From Microcaldota archaeon (GTDB lineage: Archaea > Micrarchaeota > Micrarchaeia > Micrarchaeales > Micrarchaeaceae), in NCBI GenBank assembly GCA_028866775.1, contig JAGWHK010000005.1, forward strand, positions 1 to 39,309: DNA of 39,309 bases. The letters are read 5' to 3'. Below, one piece after another: positions 7,261-15,113 of this stretch. A program made the position numbers and the translations under genes. Under the pieces are notes generated by a model. The model was not told the DNA's origin. It saw nothing but the letters and a program-made list of their open reading frames with translations, and searched no databases. Every line of letters begins with the position of its first letter. Position 1 is the stretch's first letter.

Positions 7261-7383
7261 CGCCGGGGTAGGGATTTGAACCCTAAATTCCCGAAGGAAA
7301 CCGGTTGCCTTGTTCGCATCACAGATCAGCTCTCGAGACGCGAATCTCGAGACCGGCGCGTTACCGGATTCCGCCACCCCGGC
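7261..7383 (-). tRNA. tRNA-Ser(CGA) with an intron of about 39 bases
   Basis: Read on the minus strand, the acceptor arms GCCGGGG and CCCCGGC pair fully, with discriminator G73 as in archaeal tRNA-Ser and no encoded CCA. The D-stem is GCG/CGC, the anticodon stem CCGGT/ACCGG, the T-arm TAGGG-TTCAAAT-CCCTA, and there is a long variable arm (TTCC-TTC-GGAA type). The spliced anticodon loop is CTCGAGA with anticodon CGA, and the intron sits between positions 37 and 38. The intron contains a TTCGC/GCGAA stem. The exact cut sites are uncertain by a few bases because a 9-base sequence is repeated in exon and intron. Confidence 0.9.
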
Positions 7384-7408
7384 AGATAGATAACTGATGT
7401 GCCGCCGC

Positions 7409-7418
7409 CATATTTAGA
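7409..7418 (-). promoter_or_regulatory. TATA-like box for tRNA-Ser and downstream gene
   Basis: CTAAATATGG on the minus strand lies about 30 bases before the tRNA 5' end. It would drive a transcript containing the tRNA and the metallophosphoesterase gene. Confidence 0.4.
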
Positions 7419-7436
7419 GCTTTTTGTCTGGGTTCC

Positions 7437-8858
7437 CTATTTGCATGTATAGTTGGCCGGGACATATATGCTGAAGTTCTTTGTGGAGTAGTTTGCCTCG
7501 CCCCCATGAATTCTAACAGCCGTCGAATTCGGCCCTAGACCGTAAAACACTACTGACGGGTAGCCGCTTATGGTACTGTTGTAGTTGAATGGAGAGAAGG
7601 CAGTGATGTTGTAATATCTTAGGAATACCCAGTCATTTGAGACGAAACTGCAGGAGCTGAGGTTAAGCCCCCGTATCTCAGCCACGCTGGCCGCAAAGGC
7701 CGGATTTGTGCTACCAGGCATCGTGCTTGTGTAATTGGAGCCCACCAGCGCGAATACCGCCAGCATGCTGATTATAGAAAACGCGCACAGTAGGTATGTA
7801 GGCAGATTCCTGTAGATCCCATTTTGGCGCATCGCCATTGAGGTTATCAGAAAGGCCAGCAGTAGGGCAACAGATGCGAACAATGGGTACCCATACCGTG
7901 CCTGGTCGAAATAGGCCTCATGGAATCCGAATATCACGAACTCTGTTGCGGAAAGCAGGACAAACAGGAGTAGGATCTGAAAGGTGTCGCCCGGCCTGAA
8001 ATTCAATAGGCCTTTAAGGCCCTTGATGAGATGCGGCGCAGAGCTTCTCATTGACTTGAGGTACATGGCCAACGCTATCGCAATGGCTGGGACGAACCCT
8101 GCGAGTATCGCACCTAGCGCGCTAAGGGAGATGGAGCTCGCTGGGGAGCTTTCCAGGGAGACTCTCAGGGATGAGATGTAGCTGTACAATGGATTGCCGA
8201 AGGCCGCATAGTTGAAGGCAATCCAGGGCAGTGTGACCAGCGCAAAGGCCAGGTAACTGTAGACTATCCGCTTTCTGCCTCCATTAAGGAGAAGTAGAGG
8301 TATGAAGATGAAGAGGGTGTACTTTGAGAGGCATGCGAGACCCAGGAATATTCCGGCCTCCCATTTTCCCTTCTTTAGGAGGGCGATTGATATGATCAGC
8401 AGCGATAACGAGAGCAACTCCTCGCTGTTGACAATGAGTGGAAATATTACAATGTACGGCAGCACGATTAGGGAACCCACGAGCACTGAATCCATGCCGA
8501 AGCTATCGGAGACATATAATGTCGCGATGAAAAGCAAGACGACCATGAGCACGAGGTAGGCTATCGCAGACTGATGCCCTAACAGCGGGTAAAATCCTGC
8601 GAACGCCAGCATGCTTAGCGGCGCCCTGTAGAATTCAAAGTAGACGTCTTTTGTGGCTACTATGCCAAAGTTCACCGAGGTGCTGTTGGTGATCCTTGCA
8701 TTCCTCAGCGCATCGAAGAATCCGCTGGTGAGGATCGCCTTTCCACCAAGGTAATGGGCTGTGAAGTCCCATCCGACACCGTAAGAGGAGTATATCCGTA
8801 TTACGACTATACCAAGAATGAGGAAAAGCACGCACAGGCCTAGGAATTTCCGGTCCAT
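7437..8858 (-). CDS. GT-C-like polytopic glycosyltransferase
   Basis: A 473-residue protein with about ten to twelve hydrophobic helices. After the first helix comes an extracellular loop with WDFTAHYLGGKAIL, an acidic-aromatic loop typical of GT-C enzymes (DUF2029/PMT-type), in which the Asp is often catalytic. The C-terminal 100 residues are soluble and rich in Asn, Ser and Tyr, with several N-x-S/T sequons (for example NSTA, NYST, NFS), as expected for a domain outside the membrane. It likely transfers a sugar from a polyprenyl-phosphate donor onto a lipid or surface protein. It is divergent from a GT2 gene, which supports a surface-glycan role. The exact family is not resolved. Confidence 0.65.
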   Translation of the reverse strand: MDRKFLGLCVLFLILGIVVIRIYSSYGVGWDFTAHYLGGKAILTSGFFDALRNARITNSTSVNFGIVATKDVYFEFYRAPLSMLAFAGFYPLLGHQSAIAYLVLMVVLLFIATLYVSDSFGMDSVLVGSLIVLPYIVIFPLIVNSEELLSLSLLIISIALLKKGKWEAGIFLGLACLSKYTLFIFIPLLLLNGGRKRIVYSYLAFALVTLPWIAFNYAAFGNPLYSYISSLRVSLESSPASSISLSALGAILAGFVPAIAIALAMYLKSMRSSAPHLIKGLKGLLNFRPGDTFQILLLFVLLSATEFVIFGFHEAYFDQARYGYPLFASVALLLAFLITSMAMRQNGIYRNLPTYLLCAFSIISMLAVFALVGSNYTSTMPGSTNPAFAASVAEIRGLNLSSCSFVSNDWVFLRYYNITAFSPFNYNSTISGYPSVVFYGLGPNSTAVRIHGGEANYSTKNFSIYVPANYTCK

Positions 8859-8885
8859 TTAGTCGCCTGCTCCCAGCTAAGCATG

Positions 8886-8893
8886 ATTTATAA
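8886..8893 (-). promoter_or_regulatory. TATA-like box for the GT-C-like gene
   Basis: TTATAAAT on the minus strand, centred near 8890, lies about 32 bases before the ATG at 8858. A separate plus-strand box (AATATAAC, near 8934-8941) serves the divergent GT2 gene. Confidence 0.45.
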
Positions 8894-8970
8894 GGTTGTG
8901 GCCCTTTTAACCTTTGTCAAGCAAATAGAAAGCAATATAACCCTTGGATTCTATTCACGTTACTGGTAAC

Positions 8971-10524
8971 ATGCAGATACATCTTAGGGACAGCTATTAC
9001 CTTAGGTTATTCACTGCTGCAGTATTCATCATACTCTCCCTTGCCGGAATAGCTTTCGCTGTGTACATAATGCTCGTCTCCAGCAGCATATACGTGTACT
9101 TCTTCGGCATATTCCTCCTTGCCCTTTCGGTGATAGCCGGGTTCTTTAACACGGTATCTGCATATTTCTACTACAAGTCATTCTTCTACGATGACTATCT
9201 TGGCAGCATAACCCGCAGGCTGAAGCCGATGAGGGCTTATCCCACGGTCGCCATAGGGGTTCCGGTCAAGAACGAGAACCCTGCAGTGGTGAAGAGGACG
9301 ATAAATCGCCTAAGGGAGATGAACTACCCAAAGGACAGGTTCAACATCTACCTGCTTGACGATTCAACAATCAGAGAGATAAGTGCTGAGCTCAAGGCAT
9401 TTTGCAAGAAAAGCAGGATCAGTTACTTACAGAGGGTCTCCAAGACAGGGTTCAAGGCAGGAAACCTCAACAACATGCTAAACAACTCCAGGGAGGAGTT
9501 CGTTGCCGTATTCGACTATGACGAATACCTCACGAACAAGAACTTCCTCAAGGACCTGATGCCGTACTTCCAGGACGAGAGGATAGGATACATACAAACC
9601 GAGAAGAGCAGTTTCAAGGGCAACCTGCTCTCCGATTCTGTCAACCTGTTCGACGCGTTCTTCTTCAAGTTCATACAGCCGGCAAGGGCGTTCAACAACA
9701 CCGCGATATTCTCAGGGTCGTGCGGGGTCATAAGGAGGAGGGTCCTTGACGAGATTGGGGGATTCCCGGAATACGTGATAGAGGACACCTTCTTCAGTTT
9801 CATGTCGGACATGCATGACTACAAGGGCCTCTACATACCGAAGGTTTACGCATATGGGGAGCCGGTGACCACGTTCAGCGGTCTGATAAAGCAGCAGTGG
9901 AGATACAACTACGGCGATACCCAGTTCCTCATGTACTTCTTGAACAGCAAGAAGGGGATAAAGAAGAAGCTGAGTTCGCAGGGCAGCATAGAGTACATAA
10001 GCCACGGATTCGGGCTGAACTACCTCTCGGTCATGCTGATACTCTTCACGATAACATCAGTCATGATAGTCTTCTCCAACCTGCCGTTCTTCCACGTGGG
10101 AATACTCAAGTTCATTTCGAGCGCCAACAACAACTTGATCGGGCTCGAGCTCTTCGGGATGGCTGCGTTCGCGCTGTCGTTCTTCACGCCTGCGATACTT
10201 ACCAAGGTCTACTTCAACAGCTTCAAGAAGGGCTTCATGATATTCATCCTGAACTTCTCTCTTGCCGTGGTCAGGACGAAGGCTGCGCTTTCTGCCCTGC
10301 TCAGGATAGACCCTGCCACGCAGTGGGCCAGAGTGGTGAAGGGAAGCAGCTCGAACGTCCTATACGCGCTCCAGAAGACCAAATACGAGATAGGACTTGC
10401 GGTTGTGCTATTTGCGTTCAGCGCGCTTGCCGCGCTCTCCAACAACATAGAGGGGGGGCTATGGCTCATCTTCTATGGTATGCTATACCTTTGCGCCACG
10501 CTGATGGTCTACAGGTACGGTTGA
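8971..10524 (+). CDS. Membrane GT2 glycosyltransferase, cellulose-synthase-like
   Basis: A 517-residue processive-type GT2 enzyme. Two N-terminal helices (about 11-33 and 38-58) are followed by the GT-A domain: IGVPVKNENPAVVKRTINRL, the first Asp pair YLLDDST, the metal-binding D-x-D region FDYDEYL, the base region VIEDTFFS, and QQWRYNYG, equivalent to the Q-x-x-R-W motif that holds the acceptor chain. Four or more C-terminal helices form the membrane channel part. Such enzymes build or transfer beta-linked sugars across the membrane. The ATG at 8971 is preferred to the TTG at 8944, which would lie in the promoter. The DUF424 gene starts on the base after its stop codon. Confidence 0.88.
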   Translation: MQIHLRDSYYLRLFTAAVFIILSLAGIAFAVYIMLVSSSIYVYFFGIFLLALSVIAGFFNTVSAYFYYKSFFYDDYLGSITRRLKPMRAYPTVAIGVPVKNENPAVVKRTINRLREMNYPKDRFNIYLLDDSTIREISAELKAFCKKSRISYLQRVSKTGFKAGNLNNMLNNSREEFVAVFDYDEYLTNKNFLKDLMPYFQDERIGYIQTEKSSFKGNLLSDSVNLFDAFFFKFIQPARAFNNTAIFSGSCGVIRRRVLDEIGGFPEYVIEDTFFSFMSDMHDYKGLYIPKVYAYGEPVTTFSGLIKQQWRYNYGDTQFLMYFLNSKKGIKKKLSSQGSIEYISHGFGLNYLSVMLILFTITSVMIVFSNLPFFHVGILKFISSANNNLIGLELFGMAAFALSFFTPAILTKVYFNSFKKGFMIFILNFSLAVVRTKAALSALLRIDPATQWARVVKGSSSNVLYALQKTKYEIGLAVVLFAFSALAALSNNIEGGLWLIFYGMLYLCATLMVYRYG

Positions 10525-10833
10525 ATGATATACGTAAAGCTCCACAATACGGACAATGGCAACATGCTGGCGATGTGCGACTCATCGCTGATCGGCAAGG
10601 TCATCTCCGAGGGCGACGTCGAGATAAACCTGAAGGATTACTCGGATTTCTACAAGGGCCAGCTCGTCAGCGAGGAGGGGGCTCTCGGGCTCGTAAAGAG
10701 GGAGGAGATCATGTCGGCCAACATCGTGGGCAAGGAATCAATAGCGGTCTGCCTGAAGAAGGGGGTTATAGAGCGCAAGAACGTGAGGGAGGTGGGCAAG
10801 GTGCCCTACGCCAACGCGTTCAGGATCAAGTAG
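10525..10833 (+). CDS. DUF424 family protein
   Basis: A 102-residue protein matching the archaeal DUF424 family. The pattern is clear: MIYVKLHN...NMLAMCDSSLIGKVISEG near the start, FYKGQLVSEEGA in the middle, then ANIVGKESIAVCLKKGVIERKNV and a closing VGKVPYANAFRI. The family is found widely in archaea and its function is not established; small size and conservation have led to guesses about translation or RNA binding. The ATG directly abuts the TGA of the GT2 gene, so the two are translated from one message. The last eight bases overlap the convergent NAC gene. Confidence 0.87.
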   Translation: MIYVKLHNTDNGNMLAMCDSSLIGKVISEGDVEINLKDYSDFYKGQLVSEEGALGLVKREEIMSANIVGKESIAVCLKKGVIERKNVREVGKVPYANAFRIK

Positions 10834-11176
10834 ACTCGTTCTTGAGCCTTAGTATCGCTCTTGCTATGTCGCCGTTCTCCTCCTTGAGGGCCGCAGCTAT
10901 CCTTTCCTTGTCATCTATCCCTGTGCTTGCAGCAACCGTATCGATATCGTCCGGTGTTATCTCAAGCTCCACCTTTGCCTCCTCCTCGCGTATCTCACCG
11001 CTTATCTGGAAGCTTGACACTCCCTGCGCCTCGATCCTGGTCACTTGGGGACTCGTTATTACTATGTTCTTCCCCTCGCTTTCGATAACGACTCTGCTGG
11101 CGGGTATCTCTGTCGACTTTATGCCCATCTTTGCCATCAGGTTCCTCATTGTTCTTGGATCCATGTTAGGCATCAT
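10826..11176 (-). CDS. nac: Nascent polypeptide-associated complex protein (archaeal NAC)
   Basis: A 116-residue homologue of archaeal NAC, a ribosome-bound homodimer that contacts nascent chains. The N-terminus MMPNMDPRTMRNLMAKMGI is the family hallmark; the NAC beta-barrel follows with RVVIESEGKNIVITSPQVTR and FQISGEIREE, and a UBA domain closes the protein (EITPDDIDTVAASTGI...RAILRLKNE). Length is normal for archaeal NAC. Two ATGs stand at the start (11176 and 11173). It is transcribed alone on the minus strand, with a TATA-like AT-rich run near 11205-11216, and overlaps the DUF424 gene by eight bases at its 3' end. Confidence 0.93.
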   Translation of the reverse strand: MMPNMDPRTMRNLMAKMGIKSTEIPASRVVIESEGKNIVITSPQVTRIEAQGVSSFQISGEIREEEAKVELEITPDDIDTVAASTGIDDKERIAAALKEENGDIARAILRLKNEST

Positions 11177-11234
11177 CGCAATCTACCAATTATCAATGCA
11201 ATTTGACTTATTTATTTCTGCCTGCACGACCAGA

Positions 11235-11984
11235 TCAGAGCGTCTTCCTGAACCATGCTAGAGTTCGCCTGAAAAGCTCCTTCTCGTGGTTATAGTTGTC
11301 GAACGTGTGGCTGGCTCCCTTTATTATCACTAGCTCCTTCGGGCCTTTAGCAAATTTATAGTAGTACTTTACCACATCTCTAAGGATCGAATTGGGTGGC
11401 GTGCCTGCTGCCAGGAGTATCGGAAGGCTTATTGAGGATATCAGCTTTGCATCACCGGGAATCTTGGTCAGGTCGACGATGTATTTTTTGGAGATGACCT
11501 GTCCGTATTGCTCCTCTACTGCATAACCCTGCTTCCGGAACTGCTGTCTGTATTTCTTTTTGCCGAAATGCGACTTCAACATCCTTGCAGAACCGGGTTC
11601 CCAAAGGGCCAGAACGTCTGCGCCGGCGCCTTTTGCAGCCAAAATGGCAAGGCCGCCCATGCTGTGCCCTATCAGCGCAATGCGCCCGTATCCCTTTCTC
11701 CTTGCAAATCTTACAGCACTGGAGGTATCCTCCGCTTGGTCAAGAACACCCTGATTTATGAATATCCCATTGCTGGGCCACCTTCCCTTGGGGTTGAACC
11801 TCAGGAAGGCATACCCTTTAGAGCAGAAGTATCTGGCCGCAGCGGTCATGATATGGATGTCGACATAGTTGTCCGGCCAGCCGTTGGCGAATACTATGAT
11901 CTTGCCTGTGCTTCTGTCCGGGGTGTGCAGGATGCCATATAGTAACACCTTGCCGCTCTTGAAGCTCACTTTTGTTTCTTTCAT
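11235..11984 (-). CDS. Alpha/beta hydrolase
   Basis: A 249-residue serine hydrolase of the alpha/beta fold. The oxyanion-side strand IIVFANGWPDN, the nucleophile elbow ALIGHSMGGLA (Ser in GHSMG) and the catalytic His in IKGASHTFDNY are visible; the acid is probably in the strand before, near LLAAGTPPN. It looks like an esterase or prolyl-oligopeptidase-type lipase-like hydrolase; substrate unknown. The frame is open far upstream through truD, but the ATG at 11984 is the true start: it begins the first strand (MKETKVSFKSG) and a TATA-like box at 12008-12015 lies 28 bases before it, giving a leaderless message. Confidence 0.85.
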   Translation of the reverse strand: MKETKVSFKSGKVLLYGILHTPDRSTGKIIVFANGWPDNYVDIHIMTAAARYFCSKGYAFLRFNPKGRWPSNGIFINQGVLDQAEDTSSAVRFARRKGYGRIALIGHSMGGLAILAAKGAGADVLALWEPGSARMLKSHFGKKKYRQQFRKQGYAVEEQYGQVISKKYIVDLTKIPGDAKLISSISLPILLAAGTPPNSILRDVVKYYYKFAKGPKELVIIKGASHTFDNYNHEKELFRRTLAWFRKTL

Positions 11985-12007
11985 CAGAGTGTTATGCAGG
12001 ATAGGAG

Positions 12008-12015
12008 ATTTATAT
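12008..12015 (-). promoter_or_regulatory. TATA-like box built into the truD stop codon
   Basis: On the minus strand truD ends AAA ATA TAA, and these codons plus the next bases form ATATAAAT. The box is about 28 bases before the hydrolase ATG at 11984. Confidence 0.55.
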
Positions 12016-13263
12016 TTTCTCTTCGGCCTGACCCTGCTCCTGTGATTCGGCTTCCAGCAGCTCGTCCAGGAATACAGTGGCGTAAGAGCCCGACGGAAGG
12101 GAGAATGATAGTATAGGATTCTCTCCGTTCGTTTCCGCTTCGAAGCCGCTGAACGGTGCAAAAAGGACCCTCTTTGCCCCCCTGCAGTTGAGCTCGCTCA
12201 TCCCTTTTACCTTGAAAGATTCTGGAGTGAGTCCCAGTCGCTCGAGTTCCCCCTTTTCAAAGTCTGTCGGCTCCTCTGTTTCGTAGCCGAGTATATTCCC
12301 GACCATGAAGCCCTGCTTTCCGGGCTCGTATCTGGAGGTGTTGGAAAGATCGTAGAAGCGCGGCTGCTCTTGGGGGCAAACCAGATCCCCGTTTCTCGGG
12401 GTTGTGTGGCCTTCCTTTATCATAGTTTCGAGCTCTGAGTTGAATATCGTGTCTTCGACCGAGTGGACGAACATGAGGGCTATTGAGCGCGGAAGCTTCT
12501 TCAAGGCGTTGGCGAAGTTCCTCTCCGATTTGGAGAGGTAATCGAGTATCGACCGCTCATACCTTAGGTAAGTGGGGAAGTAATCTAGCGCCTCTGTGAA
12601 GTCATGATACTCTGCGAGCCTGCCCCTTGCAGATATCGCCTCTTGGTTCGTCTCGTTGGAGGTATCTGTCAGGAACGTCATCACCGCCCCCTCGAAGTCG
12701 CCCTTCAGGATTGACAGCCCAACATCAAAGTTGTTCTTCCTGGAGCCGAATCTCTGCTCTCCGAAATAGTTTGGGAATAGCCCGGCTAATGCCTCTGCAT
12801 TCTTTGCAATCGAGTCTGGATCGCTAACATTCCTGACTGTTATGGTGAAGTGGTTGCCGGCCAGCATGCCTAGCTCGATCTTGCTGTCATACTTCCAGGC
12901 CCCGTTAATCTGGATGTCCTTTATCCTTATCTGTCTTATCAGATCGGGCTCTGCGCCAAATATGCTGCAGAGCTGGGTCGATTGGGATATCCTGTCCTTC
13001 GTGCCGGCGAAACCTATCGACTTCATGCCCCTGTTTGCCTTTTGGGCTATCGATTTGAGGGCGTGGGCTGTGTTCCAGCCGGTCTTCTGCATCACAAAAA
13101 TGGTGAAGTTGCCCTCCCTTTCCTCCAGCCCCAGCTGCTCCGGCCTGTAGCTCGTCCCTATTTTCAGAGTTGTGCCGTTGCTCGAGATCTCCTCAACCTT
13201 GAAGTCTTCTGGGGCGCCCTTTATTGCGCCCTTTGCCCTTTTTCCCTTTGAGAGCCTCAGCAT
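12010..13263 (-). CDS. truD: tRNA pseudouridine synthase TruD
   Basis: A 417-residue pseudouridine synthase of the TruD family, which modifies U13 of tRNA in bacteria and acts more broadly in archaea and eukaryotes (Pus7). The catalytic Asp lies in SIGFAGTKDR (D90). Other family marks are PEDFKVEEI at the start, the F-x-V-x-K-x-G-x-x-T region (FVMQKTGWNT) and the NYFGEQRFGSRKNN segment. Length and order fit the archaeal form. It follows the beta-CASP nuclease gene with seven bases between, so the two are probably co-transcribed. Its last codons double as the TATA-like box of the next gene. Confidence 0.95.
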   Translation of the reverse strand: MLRLSKGKRAKGAIKGAPEDFKVEEISSNGTTLKIGTSYRPEQLGLEEREGNFTIFVMQKTGWNTAHALKSIAQKANRGMKSIGFAGTKDRISQSTQLCSIFGAEPDLIRQIRIKDIQINGAWKYDSKIELGMLAGNHFTITVRNVSDPDSIAKNAEALAGLFPNYFGEQRFGSRKNNFDVGLSILKGDFEGAVMTFLTDTSNETNQEAISARGRLAEYHDFTEALDYFPTYLRYERSILDYLSKSERNFANALKKLPRSIALMFVHSVEDTIFNSELETMIKEGHTTPRNGDLVCPQEQPRFYDLSNTSRYEPGKQGFMVGNILGYETEEPTDFEKGELERLGLTPESFKVKGMSELNCRGAKRVLFAPFSGFEAETNGENPILSFSLPSGSYATVFLDELLEAESQEQGQAEEKI

Positions 13264-13270
13264 CGCATCG

Positions 13271-14581
13271 TCAGATCGTGTATTCGATACCTATCCTTGG
13301 GATTATCGCCCTGTACTTCTTGGCGAGATCCTCAGAGAACTCGGACAGCTTGCCTGGCTCCCCGTGGACCACCAATACGGTCTTGAGCCCCTTGATTCTG
13401 CTCACAAAGGTCTCGAGCTGCCTCCTGTCGGCGTGGGCGGAGAGGTGATAGGTTTCTATCCTGAGGGTGACCTTTATCTTCTTGCCCTCTACCTCGATCT
13501 CCTTGGCGCCATCCTGGAGCTGCCTCCCTGGGGTGTTGGCCCCCTGATAACCAACCAGTATCATCTTGTTTGCCTGGTTTGTCCCGAGCTTCGAGAGGTA
13601 GTAGAGCACCGGCCCCCCACTCAGCATGCCGCCGGTCGTCACTATTATGCAGCTCTCCCTGCTCGCAGCCACCTTCGATCTCTCGGTCTTGCTTTCTATC
13701 GGGAAGAAATTTGGGCTCCTGAAGGGGTCATAGTCGCTCATAAGTATTCTTTTCTGGAGCTCCTCTCTGCAGTATATGACGTTGTGCCTGTATATCCTGT
13801 TCGCCTTGTTTATCATTCCGTCTACGTATATCTTGACCTTCGGTATGACCCCTGAGTTCATGTAGTCATCGAGCAGGAACAGCACCTCCTGTGCCCTTCC
13901 GACAGCGAAGGACGGGATTATCACCTTGCCTCCCCTCTTTATCGTGTCCCTTATGCTCTGGAGGGCCTTGTTGACCACGATGCTCTCGCTGGGGAAGATG
14001 TCCTTCCTCCCTCCGTATGTGCTCTCCGTTATCAGCGCGTCGGCGTTGAGGTTCCGTATGTCGGCACCGTTCAGCAACCTCGTCTTGGCGAGGTTGACGT
14101 CTCCCGCATAGACAAGCCTGTTCTTTCCGTCGTCGACCGTTATCATCGACGCCCCGACTATGTGGCCTGAGGGGCTGAATGATACCGTGAAGTCCTTCAC
14201 CTTTATCTTCTCCCTGAACTCGACTATCTTGTAGCTCTTCTGCATTCTCGTGAGCCCGTCCTTCGTTATGGCCTTCGGATCAGAGATCCTCATGTAGTCG
14301 CTTATGAGCACGTTTGTGAGCTCCAGCGTCGGCTTGGTCGCGTATATCTTGCCTCTGTATCCCATGCTGTAAAGGTGTGGCAGGTATCCCACATGGTCCA
14401 TGTGGGCATGCGACACGAATATCGCGTCCACCTTGTCGAGCACCTGCTTGGTTATGCTGGGGTGTTCAACCACCTTTCCGAGTTTGACTCCTGCGTCGAG
14501 CAGGATATTACTATTCCCTGAGCTTATAAGTATGCAGCTTCTGCCTACCTCTTCTGCTCCTCCAAAAAAAGTTACTTTCAA
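13271..14581 (-). CDS. Beta-CASP ribonuclease, archaeal CPSF2-like
   Basis: A 436-residue metallo-beta-lactamase/beta-CASP nuclease without N-terminal KH domains, like archaeal aCPSF2. Motif 1 is at LLDAG, motif 2 is SHAHMDHVG (H-x-H-x-D-H), motif 3 is SGHIVGAS, motif 4 is YAGDVNLA, and the beta-CASP A-C motifs are seen as LITESTYG, VIIPSFAVGRAQE and the closing YHLSAHAD...VVHGEP. The family cleaves RNA and trims 5' ends; the paralogue with KH domains is the transcription-termination factor FttA, which this is not. The start is a TTG at 14581, preceded by AAGGT. truD follows seven bases after the stop. Confidence 0.92.
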   Translation of the reverse strand: MKVTFFGGAEEVGRSCILISSGNSNILLDAGVKLGKVVEHPSITKQVLDKVDAIFVSHAHMDHVGYLPHLYSMGYRGKIYATKPTLELTNVLISDYMRISDPKAITKDGLTRMQKSYKIVEFREKIKVKDFTVSFSPSGHIVGASMITVDDGKNRLVYAGDVNLAKTRLLNGADIRNLNADALITESTYGGRKDIFPSESIVVNKALQSIRDTIKRGGKVIIPSFAVGRAQEVLFLLDDYMNSGVIPKVKIYVDGMINKANRIYRHNVIYCREELQKRILMSDYDPFRSPNFFPIESKTERSKVAASRESCIIVTTGGMLSGGPVLYYLSKLGTNQANKMILVGYQGANTPGRQLQDGAKEIEVEGKKIKVTLRIETYHLSAHADRRQLETFVSRIKGLKTVLVVHGEPGKLSEFSEDLAKKYRAIIPRIGIEYTI

Positions 14582-14663
14582 TAAATTACCTTCTTTCTTT
14601 TGTCTGTTCTTGTCCTTTCTTTAATACTTTGCTTTTTGTCTTTGTTTTTGCATAAAATTAGCG

Positions 14664-15104
14664 TTAATTCTTTCCACGCAATTTTTTCTTTGCCCCGATG
14701 TTGAGACGCCGGTCCAGTTTCTCCCAATTTTCCCCTATGACTATTGGCTGCATTGCAAGCACCTCCTCCCTAAAACTTACGTTTTTTGGTGCGTCATTCA
14801 TAAGAAATATTGGTATTCCCTTATCAAATGCCTTTCCCATCTCCAGGAAGGCGCTGCCGCCTATGTAGCCTTTTACTCCGTCTTTGTCGTAGTTTGCGAC
14901 ATAGATCGCGTCGGACCGGTTGATCTTTTCGAGATGGTCTTTCATCAGGTTGTAGTGAATTTTGGCCAGTGCGGTTTCCTCGAGATGGTGGAAGTTTTGC
15001 ATGCTTGGCAAGAATACCTCATGCCCATTTCTTTCGAGCGCTTCCTTGATGATGTAAAGCCTGTCGAAGAATCTCGCACTTGAACATAATGTTATCTTTG
15101 CCAT
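14664..15104 (-). CDS. Nucleoside 2-deoxyribosyltransferase-like protein
   Basis: A 146-residue Rossmann-type protein resembling the nucleoside 2-deoxyribosyltransferase fold. Evidence is the opening strand KITLCSSARFFDR, the middle strand DAIYVANYD and the G-x-S-x-x-x-E-x-G helix start GGSAFLEMGKAFDKGIPIFL; in true transferases a Glu in this helix is the nucleophile, and E is present here. Similar small proteins often hydrolyse modified nucleotides, so the true activity is uncertain. The C-terminus is basic (KKKLRGKN). It lies nine bases after the coiled-coil gene and about 80 bases before the beta-CASP gene on the same strand. Confidence 0.7.
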   Translation of the reverse strand: MAKITLCSSARFFDRLYIIKEALERNGHEVFLPSMQNFHHLEETALAKIHYNLMKDHLEKINRSDAIYVANYDKDGVKGYIGGSAFLEMGKAFDKGIPIFLMNDAPKNVSFREEVLAMQPIVIGENWEKLDRRLNIGAKKKLRGKN

Positions 15105-15113
15105 ATCGCTTTG

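Noticed and set aside
7249-7377. Phosphoesterase start within tRNA-Ser
   Set aside because: The 5' part of that frame is the tRNA gene itself; structure of the tRNA is well supported.
9897-11261. Long plus-strand frame of 454 codons
   Set aside because: It runs in a shifted frame through the GT2 gene, DUF424 and antisense to NAC, all of which have clear family motifs. The protein is low complexity (Arg/Gln/Gly rich) and has no recognisable motif.
11985-12161. N-terminal extension of the hydrolase
   Set aside because: It is in a shifted frame of truD on the same strand; the TATA-like box at 12008 and the first fold strand place the start at 11984.
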